A DNA stretch of 64,000 nt from Polyangiaceae bacterium. GTDB taxonomy: Bacteria > Myxococcota_A > Polyangia > Polyangiales > Polyangiaceae. Below are positions 56,974 to 64,000 of the stretch, piece after piece (positions within the stretch are counted from its first letter, which is position 1; the number at the start of each line of letters is the position of its first letter). The position numbers were made by a program, and so were the translations under genes. Below the pieces are notes generated by a model. That model did no database searches. It saw only the letters and a list, made by a program, of their open reading frames with translations, and had not been told where the DNA came from. The DNA lies in contig JAQSWN010000031.1 of NCBI GenBank assembly GCA_029266615.1, positions 43,915-107,914 of the forward strand, in the 5' to 3' direction.

Positions 56974-58509
56974 ATGGTCTTTCGAGAGGAGGAACGGCGC
57001 TTTGCGGCGGCCATATCGCGCATCGCCTACGACAACCCGTTCTCGCCGGAGCGCATCGCGAGTGAGCGCGTGGCCCTGGGTGAAGCCTTCGACGAAACGG
57101 AGCGCGTTTGGTCGCCGGACGGAGCGCACCTCGCGCCGCAGCAGTTTCACCGGGAACGCCCGAACGTCATTCGCCTGCGCGACCTAAGCTGGCAACTAGC
57201 GCTGTCGCTCCGCGCGAGGATCGGCGAGGGCAAGACACCGCGCGACGACGCAGAGCTGCTGCTGTACGAAGACCTTTGCCTGTACGCGCTGTTCGCACGT
57301 TACGAGCTCAGCCTCTACGAGCTGGCCGTCGACGAGTCCGGGCAGGCGCGGAAGGTCGGCTTCTATCCGGCTTTCGAGCGGGACTTCGCGCGGCTACTGC
57401 TAGAGCCGCAGCTGCCCTTGCCGTCCGGGCTGAACGCGGCCGGCGCGCTCGCGTTCTTTTTCCAGATTCGGCGCGCGTTTCACTATATTTTTCGCTACCT
57501 CCTCGGCGTCTCGCGGCCGATCGCGGAGCTGCGCGCGGAGACCTGGCACTCTGTGTTCACGCACGACTTGCGCCGCTACCGTCAGAGCGTCTATCGGCAC
57601 ATGGCGGACATTCCGACGCTCATCGTGGGGCCGTCCGGTACTGGTAAGGACTTGGTGGCGCAGGCCATCGGCTATTCGCGCTACCTCGCCTTCGACGAAC
57701 GGACGCTGCGGTTCGTGGAGACCTTCACCTCGCAGTACCACGCGCTCAACGTCTCTGCGCTCTCACATGGCGTGATCGAGTCAGAGCTGTTCGGTCACCG
57801 CCGCGGCGCGTTCACGGGCGCGTTGGAAGACCGGCACGGATGGCTGGAAGCTTGCGGTCCGGACGGGACCGTCTTTTTGGACGAGATCGGTGAGCTGGGA
57901 ACGGACCTGCAGGTAAAGTTCCTCCGCGTGCTTCAGACGCGCTCGTTTCAGCGCATTGGGGAGACGAAGCCGCGCATGTTTTTAGGCAAGATCGTGGCCG
58001 CGACCCACCGCGATCTGGACCACGGGCTGCAAGCCGGCTGGTTCCGCGAGGACTTGTACTACCGATTGTGCGCCGACCGGATCCAGACGCCCACACTTCG
58101 GGAGCGTATCGAGGCGGACGAGCACGAGCTCTGGCTGATGGTGTCCGTGCTGAGCGAGCGTATCGCCGGCCCGGAGCACGGCGCGGTGGTAGCCAAGGAG
58201 GTGCTGGCGTGGGTGCAGCAGGAGCTGGGGCCGGGCTACGGTTGGCCCGGCAACGTGCGCGAGCTCGAGCAATGCGTACGCAACGTCCTGGTACGCAAGC
58301 GGTACCGTCCCGCCCGGCGCAAGCAGGCCATCGACGAGCTCTCGCGAGCGCTGCTCGACAGCGGGCTCGCCGCGGAGCAGCTCTTGGATCGTTACGCCTC
58401 GCTGGTCTACCAGGCGACCGAGAGCTACGTGGAAACCGGCAAGCGCCTCGGCCTGGACCGGCGCACGGTGAAGGAGCGCGTGGAGCGGCACGATCGGGGT
58501 GGGCGCTGA
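56974..58509 (+). CDS. Sigma-54 interacting transcriptional activator
   Basis: 511 residues. The AAA+ core (about 185-420) has Walker A GPSGTGKD (219-226), the sigma-54 contact loop GAFTGA (278-283), Walker B FLDEIGEL and the arginine-rich REDLYYRL. A C-terminal helix-turn-helix (about 478-505, LGLDRRTVKERVERH) binds DNA. The N-terminal 180 residues are not a receiver, GAF, PAS or FHA domain that I recognise. It is divergent from the PspA-like gene, echoing pspF, but PspF lacks an N-terminal domain, so control may differ. Confidence 0.88.
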   Translation: MVFREEERRFAAAISRIAYDNPFSPERIASERVALGEAFDETERVWSPDGAHLAPQQFHRERPNVIRLRDLSWQLALSLRARIGEGKTPRDDAELLLYEDLCLYALFARYELSLYELAVDESGQARKVGFYPAFERDFARLLLEPQLPLPSGLNAAGALAFFFQIRRAFHYIFRYLLGVSRPIAELRAETWHSVFTHDLRRYRQSVYRHMADIPTLIVGPSGTGKDLVAQAIGYSRYLAFDERTLRFVETFTSQYHALNVSALSHGVIESELFGHRRGAFTGALEDRHGWLEACGPDGTVFLDEIGELGTDLQVKFLRVLQTRSFQRIGETKPRMFLGKIVAATHRDLDHGLQAGWFREDLYYRLCADRIQTPTLRERIEADEHELWLMVSVLSERIAGPEHGAVVAKEVLAWVQQELGPGYGWPGNVRELEQCVRNVLVRKRYRPARRKQAIDELSRALLDSGLAAEQLLDRYASLVYQATESYVETGKRLGLDRRTVKERVERHDRGGR

Positions 58510-58706
58510 CGTTTGAGTGCCCCCGCGGCCCCGAAAACCGGCGCGGTGGCCTTCCGTGAGGGGACCTGTACGTGGCCGGCGCCCGGTCTCCGGGCGGCTT
58601 TCGAGCCGGGGACGCGACGCGGGCCGGGCTTATTTTTGCCACCGAGCCGGCGACGGGCGTCACAAAACTCCGACTTTAGCCACCTTCGTGGGATACTGAC
58701 CCCGCT

Positions 58707-59387
58707 TTGATCATCGTGTGCTCTTCGTGCCAAGCGCAGTATTCGGTTCCGGATGCCAAGGTGCGCGGCCGGAAGGTGCGCGTGACCTGTAAACACTGCG
58801 GCTACGGCATCATCGTAGACGGCTTTTCGCTGGACGCGCCGCCTCCGGCCAAACCCGCGCCCGCGCCAGCCCCTGCCCCTGCGATGGCGCCAATGGAGAC
58901 CGTGCCCGCCATCTTCGACGCGCTCAGCGTGGCCGAGGACGACGCCACCCGCGTCATGCGCAAGCCGCAAGACTTCTCCGTTCACGACGAGCCCACGGTG
59001 GTGGGCCGCATCCCTCAGGAAGCGCTGGACGCGGAGCGCCGCTTTGCCCAGAGCACGGTCCCACCGCCGAAGGACGGCGCGGAGGACGCGGCCGCGCCAG
59101 CATCCGCCGAGCCCCCCGCGACAGAAGCGCCAGCTCCCACCGAACCAGCTCGCTCGTCGCCGCCCGCTGCGGTGCCGCACGACCTGCCGGAGCAGCCACT
59201 GGACTCGACCAAGGCCGCTTCACCGCACGCGATCGCGACGACCCGTACGTCGCTGCCGCCCGTGCCGAGCGCGGACGTGAAGACGCTCATCTCGCGGACA
59301 GAGCCGCCCGCGCCCGCATTGTGGCCATGGGTTCTCGGAGCGATCCTCATCGTCGTCGTGCTGGCGGCTCTCGCCATCAGGCACTAG
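58707..59387 (+). CDS. MJ0042-type zinc-ribbon membrane protein
   Basis: 226 residues from a TTG at 58707. The N-terminal zinc ribbon has CSSCQAQY and CKHCG (two CxxC pairs about 19 residues apart). The middle (45-190) is Pro/Ala-rich and disordered. One membrane helix (about 203-223, PWVLGAILIVVVLAALAI) ends the protein. This layout recurs in myxobacteria, but its role is unknown. The 198-base gap upstream holds nothing I can recognise. It overlaps by 11 bases the convergent phosphatase gene. Confidence 0.78.
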   Translation: MIIVCSSCQAQYSVPDAKVRGRKVRVTCKHCGYGIIVDGFSLDAPPPAKPAPAPAPAPAMAPMETVPAIFDALSVAEDDATRVMRKPQDFSVHDEPTVVGRIPQEALDAERRFAQSTVPPPKDGAEDAAAPASAEPPATEAPAPTEPARSSPPAAVPHDLPEQPLDSTKAASPHAIATTRTSLPPVPSADVKTLISRTEPPAPALWPWVLGAILIVVVLAALAIRH

Positions 59388-60459
59388 CGCGCTGCCTCAT
59401 CGACTCCACGACGCGCACGAGGACGACGGTCACGTTGTCGCGTCCGCCCCGCTCGTTAGCAAGGTGAATGAGCGAGCGCACGGCGGCGTCCAGATCGTGA
59501 TGAGCCCCGACGATCGCGCCGATTTCTTCGTCGCTGAGCATCTTGGACAGACCGTCCGAGCACAGACAATAGACGTCGTCTGGCAGCGGTCGGTCGATGA
59601 TCAGATCGATGACGACGCTCGCCTCGAGCCCGAGCGCGCGAACGAGCCGGCCCGCTGTCGGCCCCACGACGCCGACGGACCCCAAGTTGTGATCGGTCGT
59701 CAGTTGCCGCACGCCGAGGCCGCGGATGCGGTAACAGCGGCTGTCGCCGACATGCCCGATGTAGACGCGCTGCTTGCGTGGTGAGAACTTCGCGACCACC
59801 AAGGTCGTGCCCATCTCGTGCAAGCCGGGCGTGGTCGCGGCGCGCTCGTGCACCGCGTGGTTTGCCATTTGCACGGCTCGCGCCAGGTCACGCGCGCGGC
59901 GCGGGATGGTGAGCTCCGACTCCACGACGCCCTGAAAGTCGCGGCGCTCGTACGCGCTCGCCACCGTTTGCACGGCGAGCTCGCTCGCGACCTGTCCGCC
60001 CGCGTGTCCGCCCATGCCATCCGCGACCACGAAGACGGAGCGCTCCGGCGCCACCAGCAGGCGGTCCTCGTTTTGAGCCCGCGTCCGCCCCCGGTCGCTT
60101 TGGCCGCGAGCTGTCATCAGGATGCGCGCCGATGGCGCGGTAGGCTCGTCCGACTCGGCTTGCTCCTCGTAGATGAGCTGCACGCGCGACCGACGGAGCT
60201 CTTCGAACTCCAGCAAATCGACGACGCCGTCGCCGCCCGTGACCAGCTGCGGCCCGGCTTGAATTCGGGTCATGTCCGGGTCCTCGCCAAACTGCGAGAT
60301 CCGCGGCAAACGACCGGAGTCGACCCGAACCCGCGCGATGCGCACCGAGCTCGGCGCGCGGCTCACGCGAGGGGGGGGCGGCTTCTTGTAGAACCAAAGC
60401 GCGAGCCCGAGGCCGAAAGCGACCGCAATCCAAAGCCCGAGTTCGAGGAGAACCGACAT
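59377..60459 (-). CDS. PP2C-type Ser/Thr protein phosphatase, membrane-anchored
   Basis: 360 residues. A membrane helix at 7-25 is followed by a linker to about 110 and a PP2C domain (115-350) with motifs RTRAQNEDRLL, VVADGMGGHAGGQVAS, YIGHVGDSRCYR, LCSDGLSKMLSDEE and GGRDNVTVVLV, so both metal sites are complete. It should remove phosphates set by Hanks-type kinases, for example the kinase at 27478, though they are not neighbours. It is 12 bases upstream on the transcript from the LamG lipoprotein's end side (convergent order with the zinc-ribbon gene). Confidence 0.92.
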   Translation of the reverse strand: MSVLLELGLWIAVAFGLGLALWFYKKPPPPRVSRAPSSVRIARVRVDSGRLPRISQFGEDPDMTRIQAGPQLVTGGDGVVDLLEFEELRRSRVQLIYEEQAESDEPTAPSARILMTARGQSDRGRTRAQNEDRLLVAPERSVFVVADGMGGHAGGQVASELAVQTVASAYERRDFQGVVESELTIPRRARDLARAVQMANHAVHERAATTPGLHEMGTTLVVAKFSPRKQRVYIGHVGDSRCYRIRGLGVRQLTTDHNLGSVGVVGPTAGRLVRALGLEASVVIDLIIDRPLPDDVYCLCSDGLSKMLSDEEIGAIVGAHHDLDAAVRSLIHLANERGGRDNVTVVLVRVVESMRQRASA

Positions 60460-60471
60460 CGCTCGGCCTCC

Positions 60472-61443
60472 TCACATGTCGTAAAGCTCGGCGATCTCTG
60501 CTTCGGTGAGGGCTCCGGCGTACATCCGGAAGTCGTCCACGGAACCGGTGAGGTACGGGTCCGGTGCGTACACGGAGCGGCCGATCCAGTTTTGATTCGT
60601 CTTACCGAGGGCCGCGCTGTCGAAGCTCATGTTGCTGATCTCGGACTTCAGCTTCCCGTCGAGGTAGTAGCGGAGATAGGGCTTGGCGAACACGACCACG
60701 ACGTGATGCCACGTGTCGATCGACACCGTCTCGTTCATCATGATCTCGGGGGCGAGCGCCGAAGGCGTACGCGCCGCCACGCGGGTGCCGAACGTCATCG
60801 TGTTCGCGTTCCAGCCCGTGGGGGAGAAGTAAAACCAGTTCGATTCACCGGAGTTGAAATCGAACAAACGATCCCAGGCCAAGGCTTGGCCGAGCTTCAT
60901 CCACGAGGCGACGGAGACGGCTGGCTTGTTGTCGAGCACGTCGTCGGGCAACTGAACGTACTGCTTGAGCGAGCCCGTCATTTTGAGGGCACCGCCGATT
61001 TTTCCAAGCTCGCCTATTGGCAGCGAGGTACCGGCCAAAGTGCCGTGCAGCTCGTTGCCGGTCACGTCCACGGCGATGAGCTCGGAGACATCGTCGAACG
61101 TGTAGTGCAAGAACAGCACTGCCGGCGGCAGCTCCACGACGCCGGACCCTCCGCTCTCTCCGCCTGCGCCCGGCTCTGCCGGAGGCTGGCCACCTTGCGG
61201 CGCAGTGCCGGCTCCGCCCGCAGTGCCGTCAGCGCCGCCGTCGGCGGAAGGCTCCCCGCCTTCTTCGCTGGGCCCCGTGCCTCCCTTGCCGCCGCTGCTC
61301 GACCCGCCGTTTGCTTCCTTGCCACCGCTACCCGCGGCGCCGAACAGGTCGTCCTCGGTCGGCACGGTGAGCGAGCACGCCGCCATGAGCCCGAGGCCGA
61401 GTGCGGTGACCCATAGCGCCGGTTGATTACTCCCGATCTTCAT
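60472..61443 (-). CDS. LamG-domain lipoprotein
   Basis: 323 residues. The signal peptide ends in MAAC (lipidated C23) and a Gly/Ser/Glu-rich linker follows to about 110. The rest is a LamG/concanavalin-type sandwich with LHYTFDDVSE, SVASWMKL, WDRLFDFNS, IDTWHHVVVVFAKPYLRYYLDGKL, GRSVYAPDPYLTGSVDDFRMYAGALTEAEI. It probably binds polysaccharide at the surface. It precedes the phosphatase gene by 12 bases on the same strand and follows the arabinanase gene. Confidence 0.85.
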   Translation of the reverse strand: MKIGSNQPALWVTALGLGLMAACSLTVPTEDDLFGAAGSGGKEANGGSSSGGKGGTGPSEEGGEPSADGGADGTAGGAGTAPQGGQPPAEPGAGGESGGSGVVELPPAVLFLHYTFDDVSELIAVDVTGNELHGTLAGTSLPIGELGKIGGALKMTGSLKQYVQLPDDVLDNKPAVSVASWMKLGQALAWDRLFDFNSGESNWFYFSPTGWNANTMTFGTRVAARTPSALAPEIMMNETVSIDTWHHVVVVFAKPYLRYYLDGKLKSEISNMSFDSAALGKTNQNWIGRSVYAPDPYLTGSVDDFRMYAGALTEAEIAELYDM

Positions 61444-61459
61444 TGCCCTGCCTCTTCCC

Positions 61460-62644
61460 TTAAGGCCCAGCCGACACCGGCCAGCCGTCGTCGCTCCAGG
61501 TCATCTCTGCGATACGTAAGTTGGGTACGCCGCTGCCCTGCGCGTCGTACGAGTGGTAAACGTTGTAGTAGCGGCCGTCGTCGACCAAAATCGCGTTGTG
61601 GCCCGGCCCGCGCCAGCGCCCCTCGCCTTCCAGCACCAGGGAGCCGCCGCCCGCAATCAGCGAGGAGCCTTCCGCGTCAACGTACGGGCCGGAGATGCTC
61701 TTCGACCGACCGACCATGGTCTTGTAGCTGCTGCTCGCGCCCTGACAGCAGGAATCGACGGATTCGAACAGGTAGTAGTAGTCGCCGCGGTGCAACAGGT
61801 AGGGCGCCTCGACGGCCTTGTTCGGTCGCGTAGCGAGCGAGAAGAGATCCGGGCCGTCACGCCGACCGCTGTCATCCAAGCGAATCAACTTGAGGCCGCT
61901 CCAGAAGCTACCGAACGCGAGCCACAGCTTGCCGTCCTCGTCCTCGAACGGGCTCGGGTCGATGGCGTTGTAGTCGTTGGAGGCTCCGCCTTGATTGGAG
62001 CAAAGAAGTGCGTCGCCCTGGTCCACCCAGCTGCCGCTCGACAGCGAGCTGCGCGTAGCGTGGCCGATGCACGACTGATTGCTGCCAAACTTGGAAGCCG
62101 AGTAATAGAGGTGAAATTGCCCGCCGAAGTAGCGGACCTCGGGCGCCCACAGGTGGTTCGGATCCGTCGGCGCGGTCGTGGTGATCCACGAAGGCTTGCT
62201 CGCGAACACGCTACCCGCGCCTTTCCAAACCCGCAGGTCCTTCGAGGTGCGCACGCTGATACCCTGCCCCGTCGAGAACAGGTAGTAAGTGTCGCCGTCC
62301 TTCACGATGTGCGGGTCGTGCACCTGAGTTATTGCGCCCGAAAGATCCAGCACGGTGAGCTCGTCGGGCGGCGCACCGGCGGCGCCTTGCCCGGCGGCGC
62401 CGGTACCACTCGTGCCGGCCTGCGCGGGCGCGCCGCCGGGTACGGCCGGCTCGCCCGCGTTACCGCCCTCGCCGCTGCGAGTGCCGCCCTGGCTAGTGGA
62501 GTCTCCCCCCGCCGGCGCGCCCGCAACGGAGGCGCCCGCCTCGCCCACTGGGTCGGTCGAGGAGCCCGGAGACTCCTCGGACGAGCAGGCGAGCAGCAGC
62601 GCGACCGCGAAGCACGACGCACAGAGCGGGGTGGAGATGCGCAT
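61460..62644 (-). CDS. GH43 arabinan endo-1,5-alpha-L-arabinosidase, lipoprotein
   Basis: 394 residues. The signal peptide ends LLLAC (C20) and a long Gly/Ala/Ser linker runs to about 95. The five-bladed propeller has the GH43 catalytic trio: general base D110 (VHDPHIV), pKa modulator D229 (NAIDPSPFEDEDGK) and acid E279 (KAVEAPYLL). It cuts alpha-1,5-linked arabinan, a plant pectin side chain, at the cell surface. The ATG overlaps by one base the stop of the upstream LamG gene (TGATG). Confidence 0.88.
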   Translation of the reverse strand: MRISTPLCASCFAVALLLACSSEESPGSSTDPVGEAGASVAGAPAGGDSTSQGGTRSGEGGNAGEPAVPGGAPAQAGTSGTGAAGQGAAGAPPDELTVLDLSGAITQVHDPHIVKDGDTYYLFSTGQGISVRTSKDLRVWKGAGSVFASKPSWITTTAPTDPNHLWAPEVRYFGGQFHLYYSASKFGSNQSCIGHATRSSLSSGSWVDQGDALLCSNQGGASNDYNAIDPSPFEDEDGKLWLAFGSFWSGLKLIRLDDSGRRDGPDLFSLATRPNKAVEAPYLLHRGDYYYLFESVDSCCQGASSSYKTMVGRSKSISGPYVDAEGSSLIAGGGSLVLEGEGRWRGPGHNAILVDDGRYYNVYHSYDAQGSGVPNLRIAEMTWSDDGWPVSAGP

Positions 62645-64000
62645 CAGCGGAAAGCCAGGTTCTTGATCTCGTCGGGCGTGAAGGCGCGGCAAGAAATGCG
62701 AACTTCGTCCACCGCGCCCTTGAAGTACGGGTCCGTGGCCGAGAAGCGCGACTTGCCGAGCCAATGCTCGTTGGTCGGGCCGAGCTTGGCGGGCGTGAGT
62801 GGCTCGTCGACGTTGCCAACGCCTGAACCGTCGACGAAGACGCGTGCAGCCGTAGCATTTACCGTGACCGCCAAGTGATGCCACGTACCGTCGGGCGGTA
62901 TCGTCGTCGCCGAGACCACGACCTTCTCGGCTCCTTGGCGGTACATCGAAAGCTGCAACTTGCCTTCGTGAGTGCTGGGCGTGAGATACATGAAGTTGTC
63001 CTCGGTGCCGCCGAAGTCGAAGATACGCGCCCAGTTGCCGGCGGCGTCGTGACGCACCCAGAGCGCAACCGTGAGCTCGTCCGTGCAGCCCGCGATCGGA
63101 TTGTCGAGGGTGACGAACTGCGCGTCGCCCGAGAGCACGGCGGCGGCGCCGGAGCGCCCCGTCGCCCACGTCACGGCCGAAGTGAGGGTCGCATCCACGC
63201 CGCGGTCGGAGTGATCGTTACTGGTCGTGCCGGTGCCTTCATCGAAAGAGAGGCGCGTGTAGTCGGACTTCGGGAACGCCAAGGTCGCGATCTCGGCTGC
63301 GCTGAGGACCCGGTCGTAAATCTTGAATTCGTCCATTTGACCGGCAAAACCGCTGTCGCTGTCGAACCGCGACTTACCGAGCCAAGACGCGGCTCCGAGC
63401 GGCTCGAGCTCTGAGGGCGGGATGACGAGCCCGGACGCTCCCTTCGCAGCCGGGAAACCGTCCACGTAGATGGCTTGGTCGCCGTTTTGCGCGAGCGTCA
63501 CCGCCACGTGCTTCCAGACGTCCAGCGGCAGCGTCGCCGTCGTCGTCAGGGTGGCTTCGCGCTCCGGCGCACCGCCGAAGTACGAGAATCGGAGGCCCCC
63601 CCCCACGTTCGGAGTGAGGAACATGAAGCGCGTCGCGGCGCCGACACCGGTGCCGCCGAAGTCGAAGATGCGGTTCCAGGGCTCGTTCGCGCTCAGCTTT
63701 ACCCACGCGGCGATCGTCGTCGCGGTCGCGTTCTTGAACGGCCCCGCCGGCACCGTCACGTGGGTCAGCGGGAGCAACCCGCCGGACAGCGAGATCGCCG
63801 CGCCGTTGCGGCCTTGCGGTGCCCACGCGGCCACGCTGAGCGCGCCGTTCAGCATGTTGCCGGAAGAGTCCAGGACATTGAGTCCGAGCCCGGCGTCGAA
63901 GTTGTACTCGAGCACCGGCCCGAGGTGCGGCCCCGTCGTTTCGCCGCCTTCCCCGCCGCCGCCCGTGTCGGCTCCGCCAGCGCCCGCGTTGACCGCCGGT
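62644..64000 (-). CDS. Two-LamG-domain surface protein (5' part outside window)
   Basis: Reading is open to the window edge; about 450 residues are visible and the N-terminus, presumably with a lipoprotein signal, is missing. The first visible residues form a Gly/Thr/Glu-rich linker like those of its neighbours. Two LamG domains follow (about 25-235 and 240-450), each with the pattern ATTIAAWVKL or DELTVALWVRH, RIFDFGGT, WKHVAVTL or WHHLAVTV, and VDEF/VDEV near the end. It likely binds carbohydrate and works with the arabinanase coupled to it. Confidence 0.8.
   Translation of the reverse strand, partial: PAVNAGAGGADTGGGGEGGETTGPHLGPVLEYNFDAGLGLNVLDSSGNMLNGALSVAAWAPQGRNGAAISLSGGLLPLTHVTVPAGPFKNATATTIAAWVKLSANEPWNRIFDFGGTGVGAATRFMFLTPNVGGGLRFSYFGGAPEREATLTTTATLPLDVWKHVAVTLAQNGDQAIYVDGFPAAKGASGLVIPPSELEPLGAASWLGKSRFDSDSGFAGQMDEFKIYDRVLSAAEIATLAFPKSDYTRLSFDEGTGTTSNDHSDRGVDATLTSAVTWATGRSGAAAVLSGDAQFVTLDNPIAGCTDELTVALWVRHDAAGNWARIFDFGGTEDNFMYLTPSTHEGKLQLSMYRQGAEKVVVSATTIPPDGTWHHLAVTVNATAARVFVDGSGVGNVDEPLTPAKLGPTNEHWLGKSRFSATDPYFKGAVDEVRISCRAFTPDEIKNLAFR

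Noticed and set aside
58510..58706. Short frames upstream of the zinc-ribbon gene
   Set aside because: Two overlapping frames of similar length, both Pro/Arg-rich and without start signals; no basis to choose.

Overview
The window is GC-rich, densely coded chromosomal DNA of a bacterium that most resembles a member of Myxococcota, probably Polyangia. The clues are the many lipoproteins with Gly/Ser/Ala-rich linkers after the lipobox, a large membrane-anchored Ser/Thr kinase plus a PP2C phosphatase, a zinc-ribbon (MJ0042-type) protein with a Pro/Ala-rich body, a sigma-54 activator, a DUF3160 lipoprotein, a complete Ku/LigD end-joining pair, and frequent GTG/TTG starts. This assignment is inference from content. 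I saw no rRNA, tRNA, CRISPR array, transposase, integrase or phage gene.

Layout. 1-1000: end of a chemotaxis cluster (cheY, cheA cut by the window edge). 1.1-11.9 kb: housekeeping and metabolic genes (flavin monooxygenase, DAHP synthase, membrane metallophosphoesterase followed by a secreted archaemetzincin, an aldehyde dehydrogenase relative, a coiled-coil/membrane pair, a DusB-type tRNA-dihydrouridine synthase). 11.9-23.1 kb: GH2 beta-mannosidase, cupin, Nudix plus RlmL-like methyltransferase, a degenerate RecQ-like protein, a PLP enzyme, a GntR regulator, an oxidoreductase, and a roadblock/coiled-coil pair. 23.3-33.7 kb: katG with an OxyR-like operator, comM/yifB, a hexamer repeat, a membrane Ser/Thr kinase, DoxX-like and AI-2E proteins, an esterase lipoprotein, an EF-hand miniprotein and an OmpA-type lipoprotein.

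33.8-43.7 kb: CreD-like protein, a GDPD/phytase-like lipoprotein whose GDPD halves are in swapped order, then ku-ligD-small lipoprotein-KTSC protein-GNAT/nitrilase fusion. 43.8-54.8 kb: DUF3160 lipoprotein, threonine aldolase, an rbfA-rtcB-pyrD run behind a small leader reading frame, a GH12-like lipoprotein, an SDR, and a divergent App1-type phosphatase and YiiX-like cysteine hydrolase. 54.8-60.5 kb: a Psp-like module (PspA-like coiled coil plus polytopic membrane protein) with a candidate sigma-54 promoter and a divergent sigma-54 activator, then the zinc-ribbon protein and a PP2C phosphatase. 60.5-64 kb: three surface lipoproteins, two with LamG folds and one GH43 arabinanase; the last is cut by the window edge.

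The most distinctive items are the permuted GDPD in a beta-propeller lipoprotein, the RecQ-like protein that has lost all ATPase motifs, the sigma-54 controlled Psp-like module, and the rbfA-rtcB operon with a possible leader peptide and a start codon in a hairpin. None shows clear signs of recent transfer; base composition looks uniform throughout.
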